This document shows, in pieces, positions 44,899-53,949 of a DNA stretch of 64,000 nt (positions are counted from its first letter, which is position 1; every line of letters begins with the position of its first letter). The DNA is from Planctomycetota bacterium (GTDB taxonomy: Bacteria > Planctomycetota > UBA1135 > JACQFD01): the NCBI GenBank assembly GCA_016792805.1, contig JAEUHX010000087.1, positions 140,955 through 204,954 on the forward strand, read 5' to 3'. A program made the translations under genes and the position numbers. The notes beneath the pieces are model-generated. The model worked only from the letters and a program-made list of their open reading frames with translations, did no database searches and was not told the origin of the DNA.

Positions 44899-46227
44899 GT
44901 GAGCCCTCCTCGCATCCCCAGCTCCATGCTCATTGCGCTTGGGAGCTTCGCCCTCGCGCTCGTCGCGGTCACCTCTCTGGGCGCCTTGGCCCTGAGTCGG
45001 GTGACCACCGACATCGAGTTCGCGCGCCTCACCTCCGTCCGCGAGCTCATCGAGACGGAGTACGTCGAACCCATCTCCACCGATGCCCTGCTGCGCAACG
45101 CGATCCGGGGCATGGTTGAAGGGCTCGACGATTACTCGCGCTATTACACGGGCCAAGACGCCCACACCTTCGAGCAGGAGACCTCCGGCCGGTTCGGCGG
45201 GATCGGCCTCGTGATGGACCCCGCGGCCCCCGAGCTCGTGCGCGTGTTGTTTCCTCAGCCGGGCTCACCGGCCGAGCGCGCCGGGCTGCGGCCGGGAATG
45301 CGCATTCTTGAGGTCGACCGCGTGCCGGTGACACAAATCCCGCCCGACGAGCTCGCGGAGCGCGTGCGCGGCCGGGAGGGCACATCCGTCGTGCTTCGTA
45401 TTTGTGCGCCCGACGGCTCCAACACGCGCGACGTCTCGATCGAGCGCGGTCCGATCCGAGACCGCTCCGTTCGAAAAGTAAGAATGCTCGACCGCGAGCG
45501 CGGCATCGCTTCCCTCTGGATTGGTGCATTCACGGAGGAGACCGTCTCCGAATTCGATGAGGCGGTCGCGCAGCTCAAAGCCCAGGGCATGCGATCTCTC
45601 ATCATGGATCTGCGCTTGAACGGCGGCGGCGTCCTCAGCGCGGCGGCGATTCTTGCGAATCGGTTCCTGCCGAAGGGCGTTCTTTATGAAACACGCGGCC
45701 GCCGCGAGAGTGTGCGCTGCGAGGCCGACCCGGCGGAGGCGAAGCTCACAGGAACTCCGCTTGTGCTGCTCGTGAGCCGCGAATCGGCATCCGCGAGCGA
45801 GGTGCTCGCGGGCGCGCTGCGCGACCATGGCGCCGCGGCCGTCGTCGGGGAGCGCACATTTGGGAAAGGTGTTGTTCAATCGACGCGCCGCTTTGAGGAC
45901 ACCGGCGCATACATCAAGATTACAACTGCGTATTATTACACTCCTTCGGGCCGCAACCTTGGCCGCCCGCGGGAAGACGATCCGCGCGACACGCGCGCCG
46001 GCGGCATCGCCCCCGATGTCGTCGTGCCGATCGCTCCGGAGGATCGCCTCGCGCTGCACCGCGCCTATCAGGAGATCGACGTGCCGATCGAATACGCGCT
46101 CGAGGTGGAAGAGCTGCGCCGCACGAGTAGCGCACGGCCGCCCGCGGCCCGCGCTGACCGCTGCCTCGACGCCGCGGCGGCGCTCCTGCGCGGCGGCGCA
46201 CCACCCGATCGGGCCCTGCGCCCGTAG
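44899..46227 (+). CDS. C-terminal processing peptidase (S41, CtpA)
   Basis: 442 residues. A membrane anchor (~10-32) is followed by the S41 N-terminal helices (GMVEGLDDYSRYYTGQD) and a PDZ domain (FGGIGLVMD to ~205). The catalytic domain has the serine in SRESASASEVLAGAL and the lysine in GERTFGKGVVQS. It cleaves C-termini of periplasmic proteins. GTG 44899 or ATG 44926 could be the start. Confidence 0.9.
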   Translation: MSPPRIPSSMLIALGSFALALVAVTSLGALALSRVTTDIEFARLTSVRELIETEYVEPISTDALLRNAIRGMVEGLDDYSRYYTGQDAHTFEQETSGRFGGIGLVMDPAAPELVRVLFPQPGSPAERAGLRPGMRILEVDRVPVTQIPPDELAERVRGREGTSVVLRICAPDGSNTRDVSIERGPIRDRSVRKVRMLDRERGIASLWIGAFTEETVSEFDEAVAQLKAQGMRSLIMDLRLNGGGVLSAAAILANRFLPKGVLYETRGRRESVRCEADPAEAKLTGTPLVLLVSRESASASEVLAGALRDHGAAAVVGERTFGKGVVQSTRRFEDTGAYIKITTAYYYTPSGRNLGRPREDDPRDTRAGGIAPDVVVPIAPEDRLALHRAYQEIDVPIEYALEVEELRRTSSARPPAARADRCLDAAAALLRGGAPPDRALRP

Positions 46228-46278
46228 CTTCGGGCGGCGCCGCGGGCGCGAACACCCCACACTTGGCATCCTCGCCCC

Positions 46279-47340
46279 ATGGGCCTCGTCCTCGGCATCG
46301 AAAGTTCCTGCGATGAGACCGCCGCGGCCGTCGTGCGCGACGGGCGCGAAGTGTTGTCTTCTATTGTGGCATCGCAGGCGGCGCTCCACGCGCCGTTCCG
46401 CGGGGTCGTCCCCGAGATCGCGAGCCGCAGCCACCTGCGGGAGATCGTTCCGACGATCGAGGCGGCCCTGGAGCAGGCGCGTGTCTCGCCGCGCGAACTC
46501 ACGGGAGTCGCCGCGACCTCCCAGCCGGGGCTCGTCGGATCGCTGCTGGTGGGCGCCTCCGCGGCGAAGGCGTTCGCCTGGCTCCATGAGCTGCCGATCG
46601 TTGCCGTCGATCACATTGCGGCGCATCTGTATGCAGCCCTTATGGAGGGGGCGCCGACCCAACTGCCGGCGCTCGCGCTCGTGGCCTCGGGCGGCCACAC
46701 CGCGCTTTATTACTACAAGAATCCGCTCGAATTCGAAATGTTAGGTTGCACCAATGATGACGCCGCGGGCGAAGCCTTCGACAAAGTAGCTGCCATCCTC
46801 GGCCTCGGCTATCCCGGAGGTCCCGCCATCGAAAGAGTAGCCTTCGGCGTCGATCCCAAGCCCGCCGCGATCGCCGTTCCCCGCGTTTCGAGCGGCCCGT
46901 TCGACTTCTCGTTCAGCGGGCTCAAGACGGCGGTGCGATACCGCGTGCTTCCTCCGGGCGCGAAGGAGAAGCGACATCTCACAGAAAGCGAGATCGCAAC
47001 TCTCGCCGCCGGGTTTCAGCATGCCGCCGTCGAGCACATGGCTCTCATCACGATGGCGGCGGCGCGCGCCCGCGGAGCGAGGACCATACTCGTCGGGGGT
47101 GGCGTCGCCTGTAATGATTTGCTGCGCAAGCGGCTCGCGTCGGCCTGCGCCCCCGACGGGCTTGACCTGCGCATCCCCCGGCCCGCGCTCTGCTCTGACA
47201 ATGCAGCAATGGTGGCGGGCCTCGGCGCCGCCATGCTCGACGCCGGCCGTCGCGATGATCTCGGCTTCCCCATCTACCCAAGCGGCGTTCCGCAAGTTCA
47301 CTCATCGTCGCCAGCGCCGGCCGAGGTCCGACGGCCATGA
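46279..47340 (+). CDS. tsaD: tRNA threonylcarbamoyladenosine transferase TsaD
   Basis: Transfers threonylcarbamoyl to A37 of ANN-reading tRNAs. 353 residues with LGIESSCDETAAAVV, the metal-binding histidines in DHIAAHLYA, VASGGHTALYYY, GGGVACNDLLR and SDNAAMVA. The stop overlaps larB by four bases (ATGA). Confidence 0.96.
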   Translation: MGLVLGIESSCDETAAAVVRDGREVLSSIVASQAALHAPFRGVVPEIASRSHLREIVPTIEAALEQARVSPRELTGVAATSQPGLVGSLLVGASAAKAFAWLHELPIVAVDHIAAHLYAALMEGAPTQLPALALVASGGHTALYYYKNPLEFEMLGCTNDDAAGEAFDKVAAILGLGYPGGPAIERVAFGVDPKPAAIAVPRVSSGPFDFSFSGLKTAVRYRVLPPGAKEKRHLTESEIATLAAGFQHAAVEHMALITMAAARARGARTILVGGGVACNDLLRKRLASACAPDGLDLRIPRPALCSDNAAMVAGLGAAMLDAGRRDDLGFPIYPSGVPQVHSSSPAPAEVRRP

Positions 47341-48152
47341 ACGACGCATCGCTCAAGCGGCTGCTGCGTTCCGTGCAATCGGGGCGCGTCACGGCCGATG
47401 AGGCGGCGGCCCAGCTTCGCGCCCACGCGGTGGGTGACCTGGGCTTCGCGCGCATCGACCACCACCGCGAGCTGCGCTGCGGATTTCCAGAAGTGGTCTT
47501 TGGGCTTCGAAAGCGGCCGGAGCACATTGCACAGATCGTCGCCGAGATCGGAAAGCGCTCCACCCGAGTGCTGGTGACGCGCGCGACGCCAGAGGCCTTC
47601 GAGGCCGTCCGTCAGCGCGTCCCCGACGCGCGCTTCGAAGAGTCGGCCCGCGCCATCGTGGTGCGTCGCGGACGCCGCCCCCGAGCCAAGGGGCTTGTGG
47701 TCGTGGTTTCGGCCGGCACCGCCGACATCCCCGTCGCCGAGGAGGCGCGCGTCACGGCAGAGTGCTTCGATGTGGCCGTGGAAACGGCTTTCGATTGTGG
47801 CGTCGCAGGGCTCCACCGGCTGCTGCAGGTACTTCCACAGCTTCGCCGGGCCCACGCCGTCGTCGTCGTCGCCGGGATGGAGGGAGCGCTGGCGTCGGTC
47901 GTGGGCGGTCTCGTCTCCTGCCCTGTGGTGGCAGTGCCGACGAGCGTCGGCTACGGCGCGGCTTTCGGCGGCCTTGCGCCCCTTCTCACGATGATGAACT
48001 CCTGCGCCGCCGGCGTTTCGGTCGTGAACATCGATAACGGCTTCGGCGCCGGCTATCTCGCTGGGCTCATTGCGGCCCAGCATCCCTCGGCGGCTCGGCA
48101 GCGGCGCCCGCGTCGCACCGCAGCGGAGGCGCGACGCCCGCGCCGCGGGTAG
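47337..48152 (+). CDS. larB: LarB, nickel-pincer nucleotide cofactor biosynthesis
   Basis: 271 residues. LarB carboxylates nicotinate adenine dinucleotide in the pathway to the nickel-pincer cofactor. The N-terminal helical part (ESARAIVVRRG later on) leads to a PurE-like domain with VVSAGTADIPVAEEA, VAGMEGALASVVGGL and TSVGYGAAFGG. No larC, larE or larA is adjacent. It is translationally coupled to tsaD. Confidence 0.92.
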   Translation: MNDASLKRLLRSVQSGRVTADEAAAQLRAHAVGDLGFARIDHHRELRCGFPEVVFGLRKRPEHIAQIVAEIGKRSTRVLVTRATPEAFEAVRQRVPDARFEESARAIVVRRGRRPRAKGLVVVVSAGTADIPVAEEARVTAECFDVAVETAFDCGVAGLHRLLQVLPQLRRAHAVVVVAGMEGALASVVGGLVSCPVVAVPTSVGYGAAFGGLAPLLTMMNSCAAGVSVVNIDNGFGAGYLAGLIAAQHPSAARQRRPRRTAAEARRPRRG

Positions 48153-48164
48153 ATTTCGTTTCCG

Positions 48165-49292
48165 ATGCCCGAGTCCGGACCCGCCCTACTCGTTCTCGAA
48201 GACGGTCAGGTTTTCCGAGGTCGCGCCTGCGGCGCCGCTGGCGAGCGCATTGGCGAGCTGGTGTTCAACACCGCAATGACCGGCTACCAGGAGATCCTGA
48301 CCGATCCCTCCTATCGCGGTCAGGTTGTTGTAATGACCTATCCGCTGATCGGGAACTACGGCACCAATCCGGCCGACGAGGAGAGCCGCGGAACGTTCAC
48401 AGAGGCCTTCGTCGTGCGGGAAATGTGCTGGCAGCCGAGCAGCCACCGCAGCACGGAGTCGCTGCCCGAGTACCTCGCCCGCAACGGAGTCGTGGCGATC
48501 GAAGGAATCGATACGCGGCAGATCACGCGGCGCGTGCGCGACGGCCTTGTTCGCGGAATTGTATCAACGGTCGACCTCGACGAGCGCTCGCTGCTCGAGA
48601 AGGTGCGGCGCTCGCCCGGCCTCGACGGCATTGACCTCGCCTCGACGGTCACATGCGACAAATCCTATGAGTGGTCGGAGGGATATGTGCGTTTGACGGG
48701 CGACGCGCCCTTCGAGCGCCGCGGCAAGCGCTATCGCGTCGCAGCGATCGATTTCGGCGTGAAGCGCAATATTCTGCGCGGGCTCGTCGAGACGGGGTTC
48801 GACGTGACGGTGCTTCCGGCCAAGGCCTCCGTGGCGGAGATTTTGGCGACGCGCCCCGATGGCCTTTTCTTGAGCAATGGTCCCGGCGATCCGGCCGCCG
48901 TAAAGCACGCGTTCCCGACGGTGCGCGCCATCGCCGAAAAGCGGATCCCGATTTTTGGTATTTGCCTCGGACACCAGATCCTGGGCCACGTCTTCAACGC
49001 GACGACGCGCAAGATGCCGTTCGGCCACCATGGCGCGAACCACCCGGTCCAGGATCTCACGACAGGAAAAGTGGAGATCACTTCTCAGAATCATAGCTAT
49101 GAGGTCGTGGCCGACCGCGTGGCGGAGCTGGAAGTGACGCACCGCAACCTCAACGATGGCTCCATCGAAGGGATGCGCCATCGAGAGCTGCCGGTCTTCT
49201 CAGTGCAGTACCACCCCGAAGCGAGCCCGGGTCCGCGCGAGGCGCAGTACCTGTTCGGTCGCTTCCGCGAACTCGTCGAAAGCGTCCGCTAG
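48165..49292 (+). CDS. carA: carbamoyl-phosphate synthase small subunit
   Basis: 375-residue glutaminase subunit. The N-terminal domain has NTAMTGYQEILTDPSY, and the class I amidotransferase domain has the nucleophile in GICLGHQ (~residue 267) and the catalytic His-Glu in QYHPEA (~350). It supplies ammonia to CarB for arginine and pyrimidine synthesis. carB is not adjacent in the window. A GC-rich stem (GCCGCC/GGCGGC) just after the stop may be a weak terminator. Confidence 0.96.
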   Translation: MPESGPALLVLEDGQVFRGRACGAAGERIGELVFNTAMTGYQEILTDPSYRGQVVVMTYPLIGNYGTNPADEESRGTFTEAFVVREMCWQPSSHRSTESLPEYLARNGVVAIEGIDTRQITRRVRDGLVRGIVSTVDLDERSLLEKVRRSPGLDGIDLASTVTCDKSYEWSEGYVRLTGDAPFERRGKRYRVAAIDFGVKRNILRGLVETGFDVTVLPAKASVAEILATRPDGLFLSNGPGDPAAVKHAFPTVRAIAEKRIPIFGICLGHQILGHVFNATTRKMPFGHHGANHPVQDLTTGKVEITSQNHSYEVVADRVAELEVTHRNLNDGSIEGMRHRELPVFSVQYHPEASPGPREAQYLFGRFRELVESVR

Positions 49293-49375
49293 CGCCGCCG
49301 CCTCGGCGGCAGTTTCAGAGCTCGAGATTTTTCGTTTGGAGAGTTCAATAACCGTGTGGTTATGTATTCGACGCC

Positions 49376-49678
49376 ATGGATGTGTACGCCGCCATCTCGG
49401 ATCCAAGCCGCCGGGCCATCCTCGACCTTCTCCTCGAGGGAGATCGCGCGGCCCACGAGCTGCTCGGCGCCTTTCGCTTCAGCCAACCGGCGCTCTCGAA
49501 GCACCTTCGCGTGCTTCGGGAGCATGGGCTTGTCTCCATGCGAAAGCGCGGCCGTGAGCATCTGTATCATCTCGAGGCGCGTCAGCTGCGCGAGGTCTCG
49601 CAGTGGGTGGCGCACTACGAGCGATTCTGGAACGAGAAGCTCGATCGCCTTGGAAATCTGCTGGAGGACATGCCGTGA
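49376..49678 (+). CDS. ArsR-family transcriptional regulator
   Basis: 100-residue winged helix: DVYAAISDPSRRAILDLLLE, then the recognition helix (RFSQPALSKHLRVLREHGL) and wing (MRKRGREHLYHLE). No metal-site cysteines, as in the subfamily paired with AHSA1 proteins. Stop overlaps the next start (GTGA). Confidence 0.92.
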   Translation: MDVYAAISDPSRRAILDLLLEGDRAAHELLGAFRFSQPALSKHLRVLREHGLVSMRKRGREHLYHLEARQLREVSQWVAHYERFWNEKLDRLGNLLEDMP

Positions 49679-50202
49679 AAAGTGAGATCCGCATCGAACG
49701 CACCTATTTCCACGGGCGCGCCAAGGTCTGGCGCGCGCTGACGGAGCCCGAGCTGCTGTCGGCTTGGCTCATGCCAAACGACTTTGCGCCTCGACTCGGA
49801 CATCGATTCACCTTTCAAACAAATCCGAGCCCCGGCTTCGACGGAATCGTTCACTGTGAGGTCCGCGAGATCGATCCGCCGAGCCGGATGGTTTGGACTT
49901 GGCGAGGCGGACCGATCGATACGGTCGTTACCTTCGATCTCACAGAAGTCGATGGAGGCACGCGGCTCCGCATGACGCAGAGTGGATTCCGCGGAGTTCG
50001 AGGCTGGCTCATTCGCCGCATCCTCGAGCTCGGCTCGCGCTCGCTCTACGGAGAGCGGCTGCCCGCGCTGCTCGACCGGCTCTCAGAGGGCGTGCAATCG
50101 CCCGCGCCGGGCACGCGTCAGGAGTGCATGACTTCCCAGCATCGTCGGCTCGAGTGGCTTCTGCGACTCCTCCCCCGCCGCGCGAAAAGTGAGTCTCACT
50201 GA
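49675..50202 (+). CDS. SRPBCC/AHSA1-family protein
   Basis: 175 residues with a START-like fold: SEIRIERTYFHGRAKVWRAL, FAPRLGHRFTFQ, and PSRMVWTWRGG followed by VDGGTRLRMTQSGF. Such proteins bind small ligands and are commonly fused or coupled to ArsR regulators, as here. GTG 49675 overlaps the regulator stop. The last ~30 residues are non-conserved, and the gene's end overlaps the convergent methyltransferase by seven bases. Confidence 0.88.
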   Translation: MKSEIRIERTYFHGRAKVWRALTEPELLSAWLMPNDFAPRLGHRFTFQTNPSPGFDGIVHCEVREIDPPSRMVWTWRGGPIDTVVTFDLTEVDGGTRLRMTQSGFRGVRGWLIRRILELGSRSLYGERLPALLDRLSEGVQSPAPGTRQECMTSQHRRLEWLLRLLPRRAKSESH

Positions 50203-51011
50203 TACCGGAGGCTCGTCCCGTGCTCGGAAAGCGCTGTCCGCGCAGGATCGTCGCGCAGGAGGAGCATCGCGGCTCGGTCCTGCATCCGCTCGGGAAGCTT
50301 CGGGCCGAGCCAGGGTGCAAGCCACGCGTCTGCCCACGCACCGAGCCGCGCGCCCGCGGCCCCGAGTGCGCCGGGGAAGCGCTGAGCGACTGAGGCTGCG
50401 AGCGCGTACTTGGCGCCGCGATGCCACAAAAGCGTGAGCCCCGCCGCCGCAGCCAAGTCCCTCCACTCGCCGATGGATCGCGGCTGCTCGATTCCACGGG
50501 CGACAGCTTCGCCGCCCTCCGCACGCACGCTTTCGAGAAGCAGCACGTGTCCTCCCGGTCGCACGACGCGCGCCAGCTCACGAAGCCACCGAGCCTGCTC
50601 GCGCGCCGGGTTGTGGTGAAGGACGGCGATCGACAAGGCGAGGTCGAAGCACTGCGCTTCCCAGGGGAGGCGGCCTCCGGTTTCGAGCTTCCGCACCTGG
50701 CGGCCGGGCGCGGACTCCTCCGCCCGCTTCACCATCTCGCCGGAGAGATCACAGCCCGCCCAACGGGCGCCCAGCGACTCAAAGAGCTCCCGCCAGCGCC
50801 CGACTCCGCATCCGAAGTCCAGCACGGACGTCGGCGTCGCACCGCGATGTGCCAGCACCTCAAGCGCTGCCGCGACTCCTTGGCGCTGGACCCGATCCAT
50901 CACGCGGTTGCGGAGAGGGCAGTCGAGTGCCACCGCGCGGAGCCGATCGCCTCCCGCAGCGCGCGCCTTGGCGTCCCAATACGCCTCCGGCTCGTACCTT
51001 CCCCCATCCAT
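50196..51011 (-). CDS. SAM-dependent methyltransferase
   Basis: 271 residues, class I fold. Motif I is VLDFGCGVGRWRELFESLG, then CDLSGEM and ALSIAVLHHNP, and the post-motif VVRPGGHVLLLESV. Substrate unknown. ATG 51011 is used; the frame is open upstream but that part overlaps the pepQ start region. Confidence 0.82.
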   Translation of the reverse strand: MDGGRYEPEAYWDAKARAAGGDRLRAVALDCPLRNRVMDRVQRQGVAAALEVLAHRGATPTSVLDFGCGVGRWRELFESLGARWAGCDLSGEMVKRAEESAPGRQVRKLETGGRLPWEAQCFDLALSIAVLHHNPAREQARWLRELARVVRPGGHVLLLESVRAEGGEAVARGIEQPRSIGEWRDLAAAAGLTLLWHRGAKYALAASVAQRFPGALGAAGARLGAWADAWLAPWLGPKLPERMQDRAAMLLLRDDPARTALSEHGTSLRYQ

Positions 51012-51075
51012 CGCCCGCCCTATCGGCAGGCCCAGCCGGGCCGGTGAACCCTTGGGCGCCCTGAAGAGTGCGGGC

Positions 51076-52410
51076 ATGCTCCAGGCCATGACGACCCAGC
51101 CCGCCGCCGCCCACTACCTCGATCACATCCGAGAGCGACAGGTGCGCGCGGAGGCCGCGCTCACCACGGAGGGATTCGAGACGCTCGTCCTCGATGCCGG
51201 ATCGCCCTTTACACATTTTGCCGACGACCAAGACGCGCCGTTTCGTACGAATCCACAATTCGCCTCCTGGGTGCCGCTGGAGGGACCGCATCATAAATTG
51301 GTGATCCGCGCTGGCCATCGGCCACGCCTCGTGGTGGTGCGCCCCGACGATTATTGGTACGAGCCGATCGAGCTCGGCTCCCCGTATTGGCTCGAGCCCT
51401 TCGAGGTACAGGTGGTGCCCGACGCGGAGCGCGCCTGGGCCGCAGCCCACGGCCATGGGCGCACGGCCTATGTGGGCGACGCGCCGGCGCAGGCGAAAGC
51501 GCACGGCCTCCACGACGATGGCCTCAATCCCCAGCGACTGGCGGCGCGGCTCGACTGGGATCGAAGCTACAAAACAGCCTACGAAGTCGCCTGCCTCGAG
51601 GAGGCAACGCGCGTGAGCGCCCGCGCGCACCACGAGGCGAAGCGCGCGTTCCTCGAGGGCGCGAGCGAGCTCGAGATTCACCACGTCTATCTCAAGGCCG
51701 CGGGATGTGTGGAGCACGCGCTCCCGTACGAGAGCATCATTGCGCTCGACGAGAAAGGTGCATTCTTACACTACGTCAACAAGCGGACGAAGCGCGGCGG
51801 ACGCGTGCTACTGATCGACGTCGGCGCCAAGCACGCCGGCTATGGCTGCGACATTACGCGCACTTGGACGGCGCCCGCATGCGACACGCTCTTCCGCGAT
51901 CTCGTTCAAGCGATGGACCGCATCCAGCTCGATCTGTGCAACGCGGTGAAGCCCGGCGTGCCTTACCTCCAGCTCCACCTCGACGCGCATCGGCGCATTG
52001 GCTCTCTGTTGCATTCGGCAGGCGTGCTCGATTGCGGCGGCGACGAAGCGCTCGCGCTCGGGCTCACGCGCCCGTTCTTCCCCCATGGACTCGGGCATTT
52101 TCTTGGGATTCAGGTGCACGACGTCGCCGGGCGCCAGGCGACGCCGAGCGGCGGAACGGCGCCGCCGCCCACCGACCATCCCTATCTGCGAACGACGCGC
52201 ACGATCGAGGAGCGCATGCTCTTCACGATTGAGCCCGGGCTCTACTTCATTGACATGTTACTGAAGCCCATGCGGTCGAGCCCGCTCGCGCGCCATGTGC
52301 GGTGGGACCTCGTCGATCGCCTGATGCCCTGCGGCGGCATCCGCATTGAGGACAACCTCCTCGTGACGGCCCACGGCCATCGCAACTTGACGCGCCCGCA
52401 CCTCCCGTAG
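51076..52410 (+). CDS. pepQ: Xaa-Pro dipeptidase
   Basis: Dimetal aminopeptidase-fold enzyme that hydrolyses X-Pro dipeptides, 444 residues (E. coli PepQ has 443). Metal ligands: Asp in LLIDVGAKHAG, Asp in GCDITRTW, His in PHGLGHFLGI, Glu in TIEPGLYF and Glu in GIRIEDN. ATG 51076 or 51088. Confidence 0.94.
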   Translation: MLQAMTTQPAAAHYLDHIRERQVRAEAALTTEGFETLVLDAGSPFTHFADDQDAPFRTNPQFASWVPLEGPHHKLVIRAGHRPRLVVVRPDDYWYEPIELGSPYWLEPFEVQVVPDAERAWAAAHGHGRTAYVGDAPAQAKAHGLHDDGLNPQRLAARLDWDRSYKTAYEVACLEEATRVSARAHHEAKRAFLEGASELEIHHVYLKAAGCVEHALPYESIIALDEKGAFLHYVNKRTKRGGRVLLIDVGAKHAGYGCDITRTWTAPACDTLFRDLVQAMDRIQLDLCNAVKPGVPYLQLHLDAHRRIGSLLHSAGVLDCGGDEALALGLTRPFFPHGLGHFLGIQVHDVAGRQATPSGGTAPPPTDHPYLRTTRTIEERMLFTIEPGLYFIDMLLKPMRSSPLARHVRWDLVDRLMPCGGIRIEDNLLVTAHGHRNLTRPHLP

Positions 52411-52431
52411 CGCGCCGCCTCTTTCGCTGGC

Positions 52432-53943
52432 TCACCGCCGCGACGAGCGCCGCCGCGTCTTGGGCCGCGTCAGCCGGTCGAATTCCTCCCGCGCGCGCTG
52501 CCACAATTCCGAATCCTGCGGCTCGAAGACACGGCAGGGCGTCTGCTCTGCAATCATCTTTCGCCCCGCTGCGAGCCCGGCCACTTCCTCGTCGGCGATC
52601 GCCTGCACGAGCAGATTCCCGAGTGCCGTGGCCTCCACGGGCCCGGCCTTCACCACTCTTCCCGTGGCGTCGGCCGTCGCCTGATTGAGGAAGTCATTCT
52701 TGCTGCCGCCGCCCACCACGCGGATCTCCGTGATGCGGTAATTCGTGATCTTCTCGATCTCACGAATCGTGCGCGCATACCGGAGCGCGAGCGATTGCAG
52801 CACGCACCGCGCCAAAGTTACAAAATCCTTCGGAGCGCGCTGCCCCGTCTGCTCGAGCGCCGCGCGCACCTCCGCGGCCATGTCCGCCGGGTTCAGGAAA
52901 CGCAGATCGTCGGGATCCACCCAGCAGTCGCCGGGAGCTTGCCGGTGCACCGACGTATCAATTCGGTCGTACTCCAACGGATCCGCAGCGCGCGCCGCGC
53001 TCGCGCGAATGCCCTCGAGAAGCCACAATCCCATCGCGTTCCGCAGAAACCGCGTCGTGCCGCCGACGCCCGCTTCATTGGTAAAATTGGCCGTTCGCGC
53101 CGCCGCCGACAGCACCGGCGCCAGCAGCTCGACGCCGAGCAGCGACCACGTCCCCGACGACAAATAGGCCGTCCCCGCCGAGAGCGGCGTCCCCGCTACG
53201 GCGCTCGCCGTATCGTGCGTCGCGGGCGCCACCACGGCGATCTCCCGCAGCCCCGCCTCGCGCGCGAGCTCCGGCCGCAGCCTGCCGAGCTCTGTGCCCG
53301 GCTCCACGAGCCGCGGCAGCCGATTGGCGTCCATCCCTACGACGGCCGCCAAGTGCTCATCCCAAGTCCGATCCTTGGGATTCCACAATTGCGTCGTGCT
53401 CGCATTGGTAACTTCCCCGGACATCGACCCACACAGAGCGTGATGCACTAAATCGGCCATCATCAAGAGCGACCGCGCCTCCGCAGGCCGCTCGCCCGCA
53501 CCGTGCTCGGCGAAAAGCTGCACGAGCGTGTTGATCGGAAGATACTGAATCCCCGTCCGCTCATACAGCTCGGTGCGCGGCACCTTGCGGAAGAGCCGCT
53601 CCAGCACGCCTTCAGTGCGCCCGTCGCGGTAACAAATCGGGTCGGCCAGCAGCCGCCCCTCCCCATCCAGCCACCCGTAATCCACACCCCACGAATCGAC
53701 GCCGACGCTGCGCAGCGTCATCCCCTCCGCTCGCGCGCGCTCCCCCGCGACGCGAAGCCCCGCTTGCACGCCGCGCATGATCTCTTCAAAAGGCCACCGA
53801 TCATGTCCGTCGATCGCTCGGAACGGCGCCTGAAACCGATGCACGACCTCACAAAAAATCCGGCCGCCCGCAAACGAGCCGAGGACTACGCGCCCCGAGC
53901 CCGCCCCGAGGTCGACGGCGGCATACGCTGCCGGACGAGCCAT
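52432..53943 (-). CDS. rhaB: rhamnulokinase
   Basis: FGGY-family kinase, 503 residues, phosphorylates L-rhamnulose. AAVDLGAGSGRVVLG is the N-terminal phosphate loop. VDSWGVDYGWLD and THDTASAVAGTPL are family blocks, and the C-terminal ATP site is RVVGGGSKNDFLNQATADA. It is six bases after rhaI on the same strand. Confidence 0.95.
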   Translation of the reverse strand: MARPAAYAAVDLGAGSGRVVLGSFAGGRIFCEVVHRFQAPFRAIDGHDRWPFEEIMRGVQAGLRVAGERARAEGMTLRSVGVDSWGVDYGWLDGEGRLLADPICYRDGRTEGVLERLFRKVPRTELYERTGIQYLPINTLVQLFAEHGAGERPAEARSLLMMADLVHHALCGSMSGEVTNASTTQLWNPKDRTWDEHLAAVVGMDANRLPRLVEPGTELGRLRPELAREAGLREIAVVAPATHDTASAVAGTPLSAGTAYLSSGTWSLLGVELLAPVLSAAARTANFTNEAGVGGTTRFLRNAMGLWLLEGIRASAARAADPLEYDRIDTSVHRQAPGDCWVDPDDLRFLNPADMAAEVRAALEQTGQRAPKDFVTLARCVLQSLALRYARTIREIEKITNYRITEIRVVGGGSKNDFLNQATADATGRVVKAGPVEATALGNLLVQAIADEEVAGLAAGRKMIAEQTPCRVFEPQDSELWQRAREEFDRLTRPKTRRRSSRR

Positions 53944-53949
53944 CGCGCT

